Part shown: piece after piece, positions 47,172 through 58,697 of the stretch | How the letters are laid out: every line of letters starts with the position of its first letter | How positions within the stretch are numbered: the first letter of the stretch is position 1 | Assembly: GCA_009733575.1 (NCBI GenBank) | Contig: ML769487.1 | Location: 1-64,000 of the forward strand | Source: Gymnopus androsaceus JB14 | Lineage: Eukaryota > Basidiomycota > Agaricomycetes > Agaricales > Omphalotaceae | Length of the DNA stretch: 64,000 nucleotides | Reading direction: 5' to 3' | The notes under the pieces: model-generated | Database searches by the model: none | What the model was told of the DNA's origin: nothing | What the model saw: only the letters and a program-made list of their open reading frames with translations | Made by a program: the position numbers and the translations under genes

Positions 47172-49812
47172 TTAAACAGTGGGTCCTCCTCCTCCGCCGA
47201 GCTGTTCAGGGGTCAAAGAGTCATAGATGGGGCAAAGTTGGTTCCAATCATCTGGTCAAGTTATTCGTTTCAGCTCTGACGATCAATGCAAGTGAAACTA
47301 ATCATACCAGGCGTCGGGTTAGCTGCCGCAGTGTCAGGAGCATCTTCAGCAAACACGATAGCGAAACCACTGAGCAAGTAATGTAAGAGAATAGTTTCGA
47401 CCGAGAAACTCGGACGACTTACGCTTCTAAATGCCAATCGATGTGGCAATGCAAGAACCCTGGTAGGTAGGGTCAGTAAATCCGAAATGGGAAGATACAA
47501 GTTTGCACTCACATGGACCAGCATTGTCAGTCATGAAACGAATGGTGACATTGTCCAAAGGTGAACCAGTACCAGTAGCAACGACATCCCTTCGCACAGG
47601 GTTGGCGTAGTTGTACTCAATAGATCCTTGGGGTCGGATGACGTCGAAGTTGTGCTAGAAAGGCATTAGATACAGAGCAGAGGTTGTTTTGAGCTAAAGC
47701 GTACTCCCGTGAAGATGGAACGGATGCTAAATATACGGTCAGCAAGCAGAAATGGAGAGAATTGAGGACGACTACTAACCGGTCCTCCAATAGCAGCAAC
47801 AGTCAATGCGTTGAAGCTCAATTGGATACTCGAGTTCAAAGGTAAGGCATAGACCGATCCAGCGGGGAGGAGCGAAGCTATAAATGAAATAAGACTATGT
47901 TCAGGTACTAGAACAGAGCGGTAGCTACCTGCTGTGGTGGCTCCGCTAATGATTTGAAGCAAGACGGGAACGGTGGGCGGTACAAATGACACTCCGTTGA
48001 TCTCGAAATCTGGGGCTGCGAACGATAAGGCCAAGTTGAGAGCGAGATCAACACCATCAGGGGTATCAGTTCCAGGCTATAAGTAGGATTAGCATGGCTC
48101 ATCGTTGATATAGACAAAGCTTACTGCTCCAGGGTTCTCACGGGGCTAAAAAAAATTCATTGGGTGGGTCAAGAGATCATGAAAAAATGACAGTCTGTAC
48201 TCACGGCAAGACTAGTTTCAGCCAAAAGATTGATCGAGGTATCAAGGGTTATCGGATTGGCAATAGGAGCATTAGCGTATCGAAGGATAGCACTGTTAAT
48301 ACCTCCCAGGAAGCCAGCGGTACCACGGTTGGGGTTAGCACGGATCCCTGTCATACAAGTCAGGAGGCTCCGAAAGATTTCGATTGTACAGTACACACAG
48401 TAATTGCTAATCGATTGATTTGCAGTAAGCACGAATGAGTATCGCTGAGCGGCATAGATCTGGATAGAGTCTGCTACAACAGGCAAGTGGTTGACACCAT
48501 CAACTTCAATGACCTAAGTTAGAGTTAGCTTCATTAGAATGTCAGATAAGATGTATTCCTCACAGTGAACGTGTGGCTGTCAATGGAAAAGATATAGTTG
48601 GGGTCACAAGAGATTGAAACCAAACGGAAGCGGTATCTTGAGCGCGCGTGAGTCAGTTCCTCAACAAATGAACTATGATTTAGAGCTCACCTAGTTCCTT
48701 GCACAACGCTGATCACAGCCAAAGATCCTCCGCCGGTGTAGGCTATTCCAAGGCCATTGATGAGTGTTGAACCCGGCGTTCTACGAAAAGCAAATCAGAA
48801 ACCGGGACATAAGCCCAATGCGATTGTAACTTACGGGGCAGCCCCGGCAAGGGGCGCAGGAACGTCTAAGTCATGTCAGAGCGGGAGGAGACTGCTATGA
48901 GAGTTGTTGACTTACGGTACCAGTCAGCGAGTGTAATGACAGTGCTATCTAGAGTGTATTCATCAGTACCTATCCCGAACATTCGTGCAAGAGTTAGAGC
49001 TCACCATCGTCAACGTCATAGAGATCCGCATAAGGGTCGTCTGGGAATGCCTTGGGTGAGAAGTGAAACAAAAAACATGAAAACAAAGGATCGTACCAGG
49101 ATCATAGATGAACAAGAGGTCCACGCAAACCATCGCAGTACTGTGTAGCTACATATCATGAAAGTTCAATGTATATTTAGCAGGAAGAATTAGAAGTCCC
49201 GTACACAGATGAGAATGGTACCAGAAGGTGCCAGCTTGACCTGGAACGTTGAAAGTTGTATAAGAATGAATTGTTGGCGGCAATTGGGCATTGGTTCACG
49301 AATGAACTGGTCCTCTCGTTAGTGTAAGATATAGAAAACGTTGCTTGTAAACATACGGTCTATAAAAGTAAAAGAATAAGCGACTAGAGGTTACAGTACG
49401 AACGTTCAAAGTCACTTACCCGTCTGCCCAGTTGGTGGTCGCCTGGAATAGACCGTGCCAATGCTACGCGCAAGCAACACATCAAAATCCGATGCATACA
49501 GATAAAAAACGCCCTAGTACGTACAATGGACGTGCTTAAGAGCATAGTATCGTTTGTGAGTGAATCGATCACATTGATCTGGAAGTTGTCTCCCTATCAG
49601 TGCACCGTTAGCATACATACCCGTAAAAGAATGAGATTGAGACAGACAATGTTGCCCACGATGAGTGGCCCAGGAAAGACGCCTTCTGCAAGGACAAATG
49701 AACGGTTGAAACCGTCGGGTTGGATGAACCCATTGACGATGTTCAGGTCCGCGACAGGTCCGATAGAGGCGAACGCCCCACTGACTGAGGCGAGAAGCAG
49801 AAGAGACAGCAT
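47172..49812 (-). pseudogene. Laccase C, two single-base insertions
   Basis: ATG 49812 gives [21 protein letters not shown]1 ([11 protein letters not shown]), L2 (WYHSHL...STQYCDG), L3 (HPFHLHG) and L4 ([14 protein letters not shown], axial Phe at 47363-47365) are all still readable, and the stop is at 47172 after GGGGGPTV. Two frame breaks are seen by comparison with laccases A, B and D. One extra base near 49112 (GATGAACAAGAGG where the others have GATGACAAGAGG) turns GPLVIYDP into a frame with an immediate stop. A second extra base near 47706 (ACTCCCGTG against ACTCCGTG) lies at the end of the HPFHLHG exon. If real, the gene is inactive beyond the first third of the protein. Confidence 0.85.
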
Positions 49813-49878
49813 TGAAGAAAGGATTGCAAGGAAAACCAAGAGGGAGTTGGTCTGAAGTTACTGGAGAGATGAGACGGC

Positions 49879-49885
49879 TTAAATA
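49879..49885 (-). promoter_or_regulatory. TATA box of laccase C
   Basis: TATTTAA on the minus strand, 67 bases upstream of the start codon, in the context shared with laccase D (GGTATTTAAGCCGTCTC). Confidence 0.55.
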
Positions 49886-50880
49886 CCACCGCACAGATAC
49901 AGGGATGACCAGACACTGTGATACCAATCAAATAGTAAGGCCTTGTTCCCGAATGAGGTGCTATTGAGAGTGCCTGGATTAATCGAATAAAAGGCAATAA
50001 TGCTGACCTGTGAGTCGGCGAAATATTGCCTCGAAATACAGTCTCAGTCTAGCCCTGTCTAACTATGCAAATGGTTCGAAGTCAGTTATTCGAAAACTGC
50101 CAAGGAATACTTGGCCAAAAAAAAAAATTCGGTGCAGGGTCCGTGAACCATGAGATAATTGATTGACGCCCTGTCTGAGCGCTTTTGAGCCATATACTCC
50201 TTTGCTCCCTCAAGGTGACGAATCCTTTCTTCATTCCAAGGTTCGCGTCCGCTCCGACAGCGTACTACACCACGAATTACTTCTGCTTGCATCCCGGCGA
50301 ACAATATATTTCGCGCAATGATTCGTCGTTCATGCATTAAACCATAACCTTTCGCTCCCGAGACGTTATTATTGGACAACAATATTTGAGAGGTAATATC
50401 TTCGCACCCATGTCCCGCGTAACATCCTGGTAGCATCTATTGCTCCCAACTGCTTGCAAGCTGCCTTTCAAAGCTATCAGCTCAATTAATTGGAGCTCAT
50501 TTTAACGATGATGATGACTGATCTGGCACGATTCTCAAATATAGCACGTTCGTCGATAGATCGATTCCAATATCCAATGTAATTCGAGCTCATTCTATAC
50601 GAGTGATGATGACTGATCTGCACGTCCAATACCTCCATGATCCGATTCTCAAATATAAGCAACGTTTCGGTCCCGAAGATTTAGACTAAAATGCATGATA
50701 TTCGCACCCAGGGCACTTGGGGACCTCAACGCCCAAGACAACTTATATCAAATTACTCCTGCTTGTTCCTGAAGCACCTCCCATATCTCTCCTTCCATTT
50801 GTCAATATTTGCCCAATAAATGCTCATCCTTTCCACCCTGGGAATGCCAAGAGTTACTGTCTTCACCAAGCTCTTCATGG
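49886..50880. repeat. Laccase C upstream region, duplicated upstream of laccase D
   Basis: This block is co-linear with about 56086-57235 upstream of laccase D. Shared stretches include GATAATTGATTGACGCC, CTTTCGCTCCCGAGAC and GTTTCGGTCCCGAAGATTTA. It contains no gene. Confidence 0.7.
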
Positions 50881-50905
50881 ATACTGTCTGAGTTTTCTCC
50901 AAGCA

Positions 50906-52245
50906 GTGGTATTCAATGGAAATGAAGCCATTCTCCAGCTCCTTTTGGTCAATGGAGCTGACATGAATGCTCAGGGAGGCTATTATGGAAATCATCAGCA
51001 AAACCTGTATGTTGCTGGAGCAGTTCAGAGCATTGAATTGATGCTCTGGAGTGCTCTGGAGTGCTCTGACTGCTCTGGCTGCTCTGAAGCTGTAGGCGCT
51101 GATAGAATTGATTGCCAGCTGTCACAGAATGTCGGGCAAGTAACGTAAAAGGAAGGTGTTGCAACATGTTACAACACCTTCCTTTTATATCATATAACCA
51201 ACAACTGGCAATATATATGTGGGAAACTGCCAGAGTGTTGTATAAAAGGTGCTGCTGTTCAACTCCAAGTTGAACATTGAACTTGTACTTTTTTTCTTAC
51301 TTCCTTCCAGTGTTGCAACTTGGTCCACATATATTTCCTCTCTTGGTAAGTTCTTATCTATTTTCAGCATCAATTGACTAATATTTAGTAATGTCTAAAG
51401 GTTGTGGAGGCAGAAGCAGACTTAGAGAGTGAGAGACGGGGGAAACAGAAATTGGGAAACATTGACTAGCCACTTAGTAGTAGTAGAGTAGTACTTATGT
51501 TGACAGTGCGCATGCTCATACAATAAATGATGCATATGAACTTGCTATTATTATTGCCATGTGAAATTTCTCAATTAAAATTAAATGGGGCTCAAAAGTT
51601 TGTTGTGTCGAATGATGGGTGGTCTCCAGAGAGTGCCAGAGCACTCCAGAGCACTCTGGAGAACATAAATGTTTTGCTGATATGCTCTTCTTTTGCCTGA
51701 CTCAGAGCACTCTGGAGCACTCTAGAGCTACTATCCTTGCTCTGGCTGCTCCAGAAGCTCTGGGAGCTCTGGAGAGCTCTGGAGCACTCTGGAGTACATA
51801 CAGGTTTTGCTGATGCAAATGAAGCAATAGTCCTCCTCCTTTTGACCCATGGAGCAGAGGCAAATGCTGAGGGAGGCTATTATGGGAACATCAGCCAAAA
51901 TGGTCTTTGCTGCCAGGATGATCCAAAGTTTCCTAGGCCACTTAGGTAGCCTGAGGAAACCTAGGCAAACTGGCATCCCAGACCATTTTTGCTGATGCAA
52001 TGCTCTCCAAGCAGTAGCATTCAATGGAAATGAAGCTATTGTCCAGCTCTTTTTGATCAATGGAGCCAATTTGAACACTCAGGGAGATGAATATGGAAAT
52101 GCTCTTCAAGGCAGGAGCATTCAATGGAAATGAAGCCACTGTCCAGTTTCTATTGAACAATAGAGCTGATGTGAATGCTCAAGGAAGCCAATATGGAAAT
52201 GCTTCAGCAAGACATTTTGAGGCTACTAATCAGCAAAACCTGTAT
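50906..52245 (+). pseudogene. Ankyrin-repeat fragments, decayed
   Basis: Four separate pieces read as ankyrin repeats: FNGNEAILQLLLVNGADMNA at about 50911, ANEAIVLLLLTHGAEANAEG near 51815, FNGNEAIVQLFLINGANLNT near 52020 and FNGNEATVQFLLNNRADVNA near 52110. Each is followed by a G(G/S/D)xYGN turn typical of the repeats in fungal NACHT-ankyrin proteins. They are not joined in one frame, and no NACHT or effector domain is present here. The sequence between them is dominated by CTCTGGAG motifs and a 42-bp palindrome. This is probably the remnant of a larger ankyrin gene placed between laccase units C and D. Confidence 0.65.
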
Positions 52246-52385
52246 TTTTGCTGGAGAAAACCCATTCATTTGGGACATCTCTGGAGCAAGGTACCCTATT
52301 CCAGAGACCTCTGGAGATCTCTGGAGAAAATTGACAGTTTTTTTGACAGCTGTCAAGCTCCAGAGATCTCTGGAGACCTCCAGCA
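51030..52385. repeat. Dispersed CTCTGGAG / CTCCAGAG repeat clusters
   Basis: Three clusters (about 51036-51096, 51620-51800 and 52270-52385) are built from GAGCACTCTGGAG, GTGCTCTGGA and CTCCAGAG units, an 8-base palindrome repeated in variable spacing. They lie between and inside the ankyrin fragments. Confidence 0.75.
51146..51187. repeat. 42-bp near-perfect palindrome
   Basis: The arms TAAAAGGAAGGTGTTG and CAACACCTTCCTTTTA are perfectly complementary, and the centre AACATGTT continues the symmetry with one mismatched pair. It would form a strong hairpin or cruciform. Confidence 0.8.
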
Positions 52386-52910
52386 AAAATACAGGTTTTG
52401 CTGATGCGGCTAGAAAGACAATTGACCTCCATGATTTGATAACAACTGCATGGAGATTATATTGGTCATCAGCAAGGACCTCAAGATAGCCTTCATGCTT
52501 GGGTAGTCTTCCTCCTCCCTTCCTTCCAGGCCAACCTCAAGCAACATATATGCTCACTTGCAATGGCTCTTCAGGATATTCAGGAGGAACAAACAAACAT
52601 TTACCTTGAGATCTTGCACAAATGCCTCCTTGATCATGTTCAGAGGATAAACAATGCATGATCCTTGCACTCAGGGCGTTCGTTGAGTCGTCCTTCCCTG
52701 ACATCATATTTTTGCCTCCGTCATGCCTCTATAGACTACAGTCACGCGATAAACGCATAAAATCCCGACTCCTCTTCACCAAGCTTTCCTGGTACGTTTG
52801 GCGTTTACGAACAGCTGAAAATTGTTTTCCACTATTTAAAGCTTGCGCCCTGAGATGGTAGCCCGTCTGTCTGACCGTCTCCCATCTAAATATACCCCTT
52901 CTTTGTTAAT

Positions 52911-53017
52911 CCCCAATGTGATATCATTTTGTATCCTGGACCGAGACAGGACATGCAGATATTTGGGTTCCTTCTCTCCCATCTTTGGTTCATCAGACTG
53001 TCGCACGAATTGGATGG
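52911..53017. repeat. Microinverted segment (D-side copy)
   Basis: This is the reverse-complement counterpart of 46759-46867, including GAGACAGGACAT and TGGGTTCCTTCTCTCCCATC. The surrounding unit is otherwise in direct orientation. Confidence 0.85.
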
Positions 53018-53367
53018 ACTAGGAGATAAAGTGCGCATCTACAGGTGGGGGGTAGCGAAGCCGTTAGAAGAGAGAATAAACGATGAATGGAGTAGTTCGT
53101 AGTTTGGTCTTTCCGCGTCTTCCTCCATCTCTACCCCCTCTCTTAGTATTTGTGACTATATCGTATACCGTAAATGGTTCGCATATGCGTGATAAGTTGC
53201 GGCTTTTACATAGACAGTATTCTATATTCTATACACATCATACCTCAGAGTGCGTATAAATGATATTATTATATTTTCATTCTATGTACGTCCATAAATC
53301 CCAAACCCATGATGATGAACAAAAGAAAAAGATTAAACGATAGTTTATGAGAGTGTTGTTATACAGC

Positions 53368-56011
53368 TTAAACGGTGGGACCTCCTCCTCCGCCGAGCTG
53401 TTCAGGGGTCAGAGAGTCATAGATGGGGCAAAGTTGGTTCCAATCATCTGTTCAAGTTATTCACTTCAGATCTGACGACTAATGCAAGTAAAAGCGAATC
53501 ATACCAGGTGTCGGGTTAGCTGCCGCAGTGTCAGGAGCATCTTCAGCAAACACGATAGCGAAACCACTGAGCAAGTAATATAAGAGAATAGTTTCGAACG
53601 AGAAATTCGGACGACTTACGCTTCTAAATGCCAATCGATGTGGCAATGCAAGAACCCTGGTAAGTAGAATCAGTAAAACCGCATGAGAAGATACAAGTTT
53701 TCACTCACATGGACCAGCATTGTCGGTCATGAAACGAATGGTGACATTGTCCGAAGCTGAGCCAGTACCAGTAGCAACGACATCCCTTCGCACAGGGTTT
53801 GCGTAGTTGTACTCGGTAGATCCTTGGGGTCGGATGACGTCGAAGTTGTGCTAGAAAGGCATTAGATACAGAGCAGAGGTTGTTTTGAGCTAAGCGTACT
53901 CCGTGAAGATGGAACGGATGCTAAATATACGGTCAGCAAGCAGACACGGACGGAATCGAGGACAACTACTAACCGGTCCTCCAATAGCAGCAACAGTCAA
54001 TGCGTTGAAGCTCAATTGGATACTCGAGTTCAAAGGTAAGGCATAGACCGATCCGGCAGGGAGGAGCGAAGCTATAAATGAAATGAGACCATGTTCAAGT
54101 ACTAGAAACAGAGCGGTAGCTACCTGCTGTGGTGGCTCCGCTAATGATTTGAAGCAAGACGGGAACGGTGGGTGGTACAAATGACACTCCGTTGATCTCA
54201 AAATCTGGGGCTGCGAACGACAAGGCCAAGTTGAGAGCGAGGTCAACACCATCAGGGGTATCAGTTCCAGGCTAAAAGTAGGATTAGCCTGGCTCATCGT
54301 TAACTTAGATAAAGCTTACTGCTCCGGGGTTCTCAAGGGGCTGAAAAAAACATTGGATAAGTCCAAGAGATCGTGAAAAAAATGACACCGTACTCACGGC
54401 AAGACTAGTTTCAGCCAAAAGATTGACCGAGGTGTCAACGGTTATCGGATTGGCAACAGGAGCACCAGAGTATCGAAGGATAGCACTGTTGATACCTCCC
54501 AGGAAGCCAGCGGTACCACGGTTGGGGTTAGCGCGGACCCCTATCATATAGTTCAGCTAGTCCCAAAAAGGAAGTGAATATGAGAATACGCACAGTAGTT
54601 ATCAATAGTCTGGTTCGCAGTAAGCACAAACGAGTAGCGCTGAGCGGCATAGATCTGGATAGAGTCTGCTACAACTGGTAAGTGGTTGACACCATCAACT
54701 TCGATGACCTAGCTTGAGTTAGCTTCATCGGAATATCAGACAAGATGCATTCCTCACAGTAAACGTATGGCTGTCAATGGAGAAGATATAGTTGGGGTCA
54801 CACGAGATTGATACCAAACGGAAACGGTATCTTGAGCGTGTGCGAGTCAGTTTCACAACAAATGAACTATGATCTATGATTTAGAGCTCACCTAGTTCCT
54901 TGCACGACGTTGATCACAGCCAAAGATCCTCCGCCAGTGTAAGCTATTCCAAGACCATTGATGAGTGTTGAACCCGGCGTTCTACAAAAGAAAATCAGAA
55001 ACCGAGGACATAAACCCAATGCGATTGTCACTTACGGGGCAGCCCCAGCAAGCGGTGCAGGAACGTCTAAGTCATGTCAGAGCTGGGAGCTGACTGCTAT
55101 GAGAATCGTCGACTTACGGTACCAGTCAGCGAGTGTAATGACAGTGCTATCTAGAGCGTATTCATCAGCACCTAGCTCCGAAGCATTCGTGCGAGAGTTA
55201 GAGCTCACCATCGTCAACGTCATAGAGATCCGCATAAGGGTCCTCTGGGAATGCCTTGGGTGAGAAGTGAAAAAGAAAAACAGAAAACAAAGGATCGTAC
55301 CAGGATCATAGATGACAAGAGGTCCACGCAAACCATCGCAGTACTGTGTAGCTACATATCATGAAAGTTCAATGTATATTTAGCGGAAGAATTAGAAGTC
55401 CCGTACACAGATGAGAATGGTACCAGAAGGTGCCAGCTTGACCCGGAACGTTAAAGTTGTATAAGAATGAATTGTTGGCGGCAATTGGGCATTGGTTCAC
55501 GAATGAACTGGTCCTCTCGTTAGTGTAAGATATAGAAAACGTTGCTTGTAAACATACGGTCTATGAAAGTAAAAGAATAAGCGACTAGAGGTTACAGTAC
55601 GAACGTTAAAGTCACTTACCCGTCTGCCCAGTTGGTGGTCGCCTGGAATAGACCGTGCCAATGCTACGCGCAAGCAACACATCAAAATCCGATGCATACA
55701 GATAAAAAACGCCCTAGTACGTACAATGGACGTGCTTAAGAGCATAGTATCGTTTGTGAGTGAATCGATCACATTGATCTGGAAGTTGTCTCCCTATCAG
55801 TGCACCGTTAGCATACATACCCGGACAAGAATGAGATTGAGACAGACAATGTTGCCCACAATGAGTGGCCGGGAAAGACGCCTTCTGCTAGGACAAATGA
55901 ACGGTTGAAACCGTCGGGTTGGAGGAACCCATTGACGATGTTCAGGTCCGTGACAGGTCCAATAGAGGCGAACGCCCCACTGACTGAGGCAAGAAGCAGA
56001 AGAGGGAGCAT
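53368..56011 (-). pseudogene. Laccase D, single-base deletion in exon 1
   Basis: ATG 56011 gives [20 protein letters not shown]. Motifs L1, L2, L3 (HPFHLHG near 53910) and L4 ([14 protein letters not shown], axial Phe codon at 53560-53562) are all readable, and the stop is at 53368 after GGGGGPTV. In exon 1 the others read [11 protein letters not shown], but here 55866-55872 reads GGCCGGG where laccase C has GGCCCAGG. One base is missing and the frame continues as [13 protein letters not shown]. The rest of the gene matches laccase C closely and lacks its two insertions. A single corrected base would make this a full gene, so the status depends on sequence accuracy. Confidence 0.82.
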
Positions 56012-56078
56012 TGAAGAACAGGATTGCAAGGAAAGCCAAGAGGGAGTTGGTCTGAAGTTACTGGAAAGATGAGACGGC

Positions 56079-56085
56079 TTAAATA
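56079..56085 (-). promoter_or_regulatory. TATA box of laccase D
   Basis: TATTTAA on the minus strand, 68 bases upstream of the start codon, matching the other three laccases in position. Confidence 0.55.
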
Positions 56086-58697
56086 TTCACCGCACAGATA
56101 CAGAGATGACCAGACACTGTGATGCCAATTGAATAGTAAAGCCTTGTCCCGAATGAGGTACTATTGAGAGTGCCTAGATCAATGGAATAAAAAAAGCAAA
56201 ACAGATTCAGTCGCTTTCTGAGTTTCAGAAGCTGTTCCCAGCTGTTTTTCAGAGAGTCCTCTGAATCACGATCTCGAATTAATTCACTTTGACAGATATT
56301 GACAGAACCATAAGAAACGAGCACCAAAAGGAAATAGTGCTGACCTGTGGGTCGGCGAAGTATGGCCTCGAAATACCGCCATCGAGTTTCAGTCCAGCCT
56401 TTTCTAACCATGCAAATGGTTCAAATTCAGGTATTCCAGAACTTCCAGGCAGTAATTAGCCGAAAAATGAACACATTACATGTGCGGAACGGATTCGGCG
56501 CAGGATGATGAGCGTTGTGGACAGGGACGCTTCCGTGAACCGTGAGATAATTGATTGACGCCGTCATTATTTGAGCGCTTTTGAGCCATATATGCTCCTT
56601 TGCTGCCATTCTCCTTTGCTCCCTCAAAGTAAAGAATATTTTCTTCAGTGGAAGGTTCGTGCCCCTTCAGACAGCGTACACCACAGATTAATTTCTCTTA
56701 CATCCCGGCGAACAATATATTTTGCGCAATGATTGGTCGTTCTTGCATCAAATCCTAACCTTTCGCTCCCGAGACATTATTGTTGGACAGCAGTATTTTG
56801 AAAGGTAATATCTCGTCGCAACCGAGTCCCGCGCAACATTCTGGTAACATCTATCGCAGTATATAGCTCCCAACTGTTTCCAAGCCGCCTTTCAAAGGTA
56901 AGCATTCGGCTCTATCAATGGGAAGGCTCATTTTTGACCGAGCGATGATGACTGATCTGGCACGTCCGATACCTCCATGATCCGATTCTCAGATGTAAAA
57001 AGCGTTTCGGTCCCGAAGATTTAGACTAAAACGCACGATACTCGCACTCAGGGCACTGACCGTGCCACAGTGCGAAGTTGAAGACTTCAACGCCCAATCG
57101 ACGACTCGACATCAAATTACTCCTGCTTGTTCATCAAGCACCTCCCCATATCTCACCCTCTATATTCGCGCGATAAACGCACGTCATTCTGACCCCGGGA
57201 ATGCCAAAAGTCACTCACCGAGCTCTTCGCTGGTACCATCCGGGTTTTACGAAAGCTCGACGTCCTCTTCATTTCTGATCTTGTATAACCTTTTCTCACC
57301 TCTTCGTCCATCCTCCACCTGATTATCGGGTTCACAAAGCGAGCCTAAAGCGCACCTACCGAGAATGGAGATGCTTGGTTTTGACCAATCTGAACATCTC
57401 CGTCATTGAATTCTCATTCAGTACATCCTACTGAATACGTGCCGCCTGATGAACCTCTAGCGGCTTTTCGCGACGTTCACTGATGAAATGGAGTTCCCAA
57501 CCATGAATTATTCCTCTTTGCCATATCTGACGTCGAGGCTGCGGCATTATTAGAGAATGAGTATGTATAACTTATTTTTTATCACACTGCCAATCAGCGG
57601 TCTCTAACAAGTTAGGCTAAATATTGGCACCTTTCAGCTGCCTTCCATCACCAGGGAGTATCCTTCCAGCCAGTTTGAAACACATCTAATTGACTATCTA
57701 ACGGCGCACTCAATCGGAGTTGCTTTTCCTTCTGAACAGGAACTGATGATGTACTATTGAACTGGCGTTCACTAGTAAGCATGCTAGTACGTAGACCAAA
57801 TGCCTCCTCCGAATCCATTCCCAGAGCTGATAAGTACTAGTAGGATCCTGATTCATTATAATTTAGCATGTGTTAGTGATTTTCAATGTTCTTCAATCTC
57901 GACCCAGCAGAACCGATTCTACCTTCTATATGTTGAGTCTAGAATTTTCCTTACTGTACAGACTAGCGGTGACACTACATACTGGAAGTACTTATTCACA
58001 TCAGTTCACAAAGCTTGTGGACGACTCGGGAACATACCTCGCAATCATCTATGACCTTACATCCCCATGGGTCTCATTTTCAACGCACGCACCTCAGCCC
58101 AGGCCTACAATTCTCCTTCCACTTCATTCCATTCTAGAAGTGTATGCATCGTTCCTCCAAGTCATCTTCCCTACTGTCTCCCTATCTGTTAAGTGTGGTA
58201 TTCTCTTTCCTTTTAAATCACGACTAGGGAGTACTATATAAAAGGAATACTAGCTCCGGATCCGGCGTCGACTCTGCCAAGTTAACTTCTTCGGTACTAC
58301 GGTAGATGACAAGTAAGTATCATTCACTTCCGTTCTGAGGATTACGTGCTGGAAATTGGGAAAGCACATGGTATGAATAGTGAAATGAATAATCTGTCTC
58401 GACTCCCATCTAATCCGAGTCGGCCTCGACTGTTGAGTACTTGAGTGTTTGTAATATCCTTGTTCCTGTTCCAGTGCCCATTAACTTCACCTTGAAACTT
58501 GATGCTATGCATGGCACTGGATTTTGTGAATAGGTGCTAAAGTATTGAGGTGTGAAGTACCGTACGTACGGTACAGGTTCCCGTAGTAGCAACTATGTAG
58601 AGCACTAGCGAGACCGTCGCCCCATTAAAAAACACCATATGGCCCGGGGAATTCGACGATACAATTCCGGTTTTTTTGGATCAGAATCACTGCTTGC
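56086..58697. other. Laccase D upstream region and gene-poor stretch
   Basis: 56086 to about 57235 is the counterpart of the laccase C upstream region. From there to 58697 no gene is recognised; open frames are short and lack motifs. A perfect 18-bp palindrome GTACCGTACGTACGGTAC lies at 58557-58574. Confidence 0.45.
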
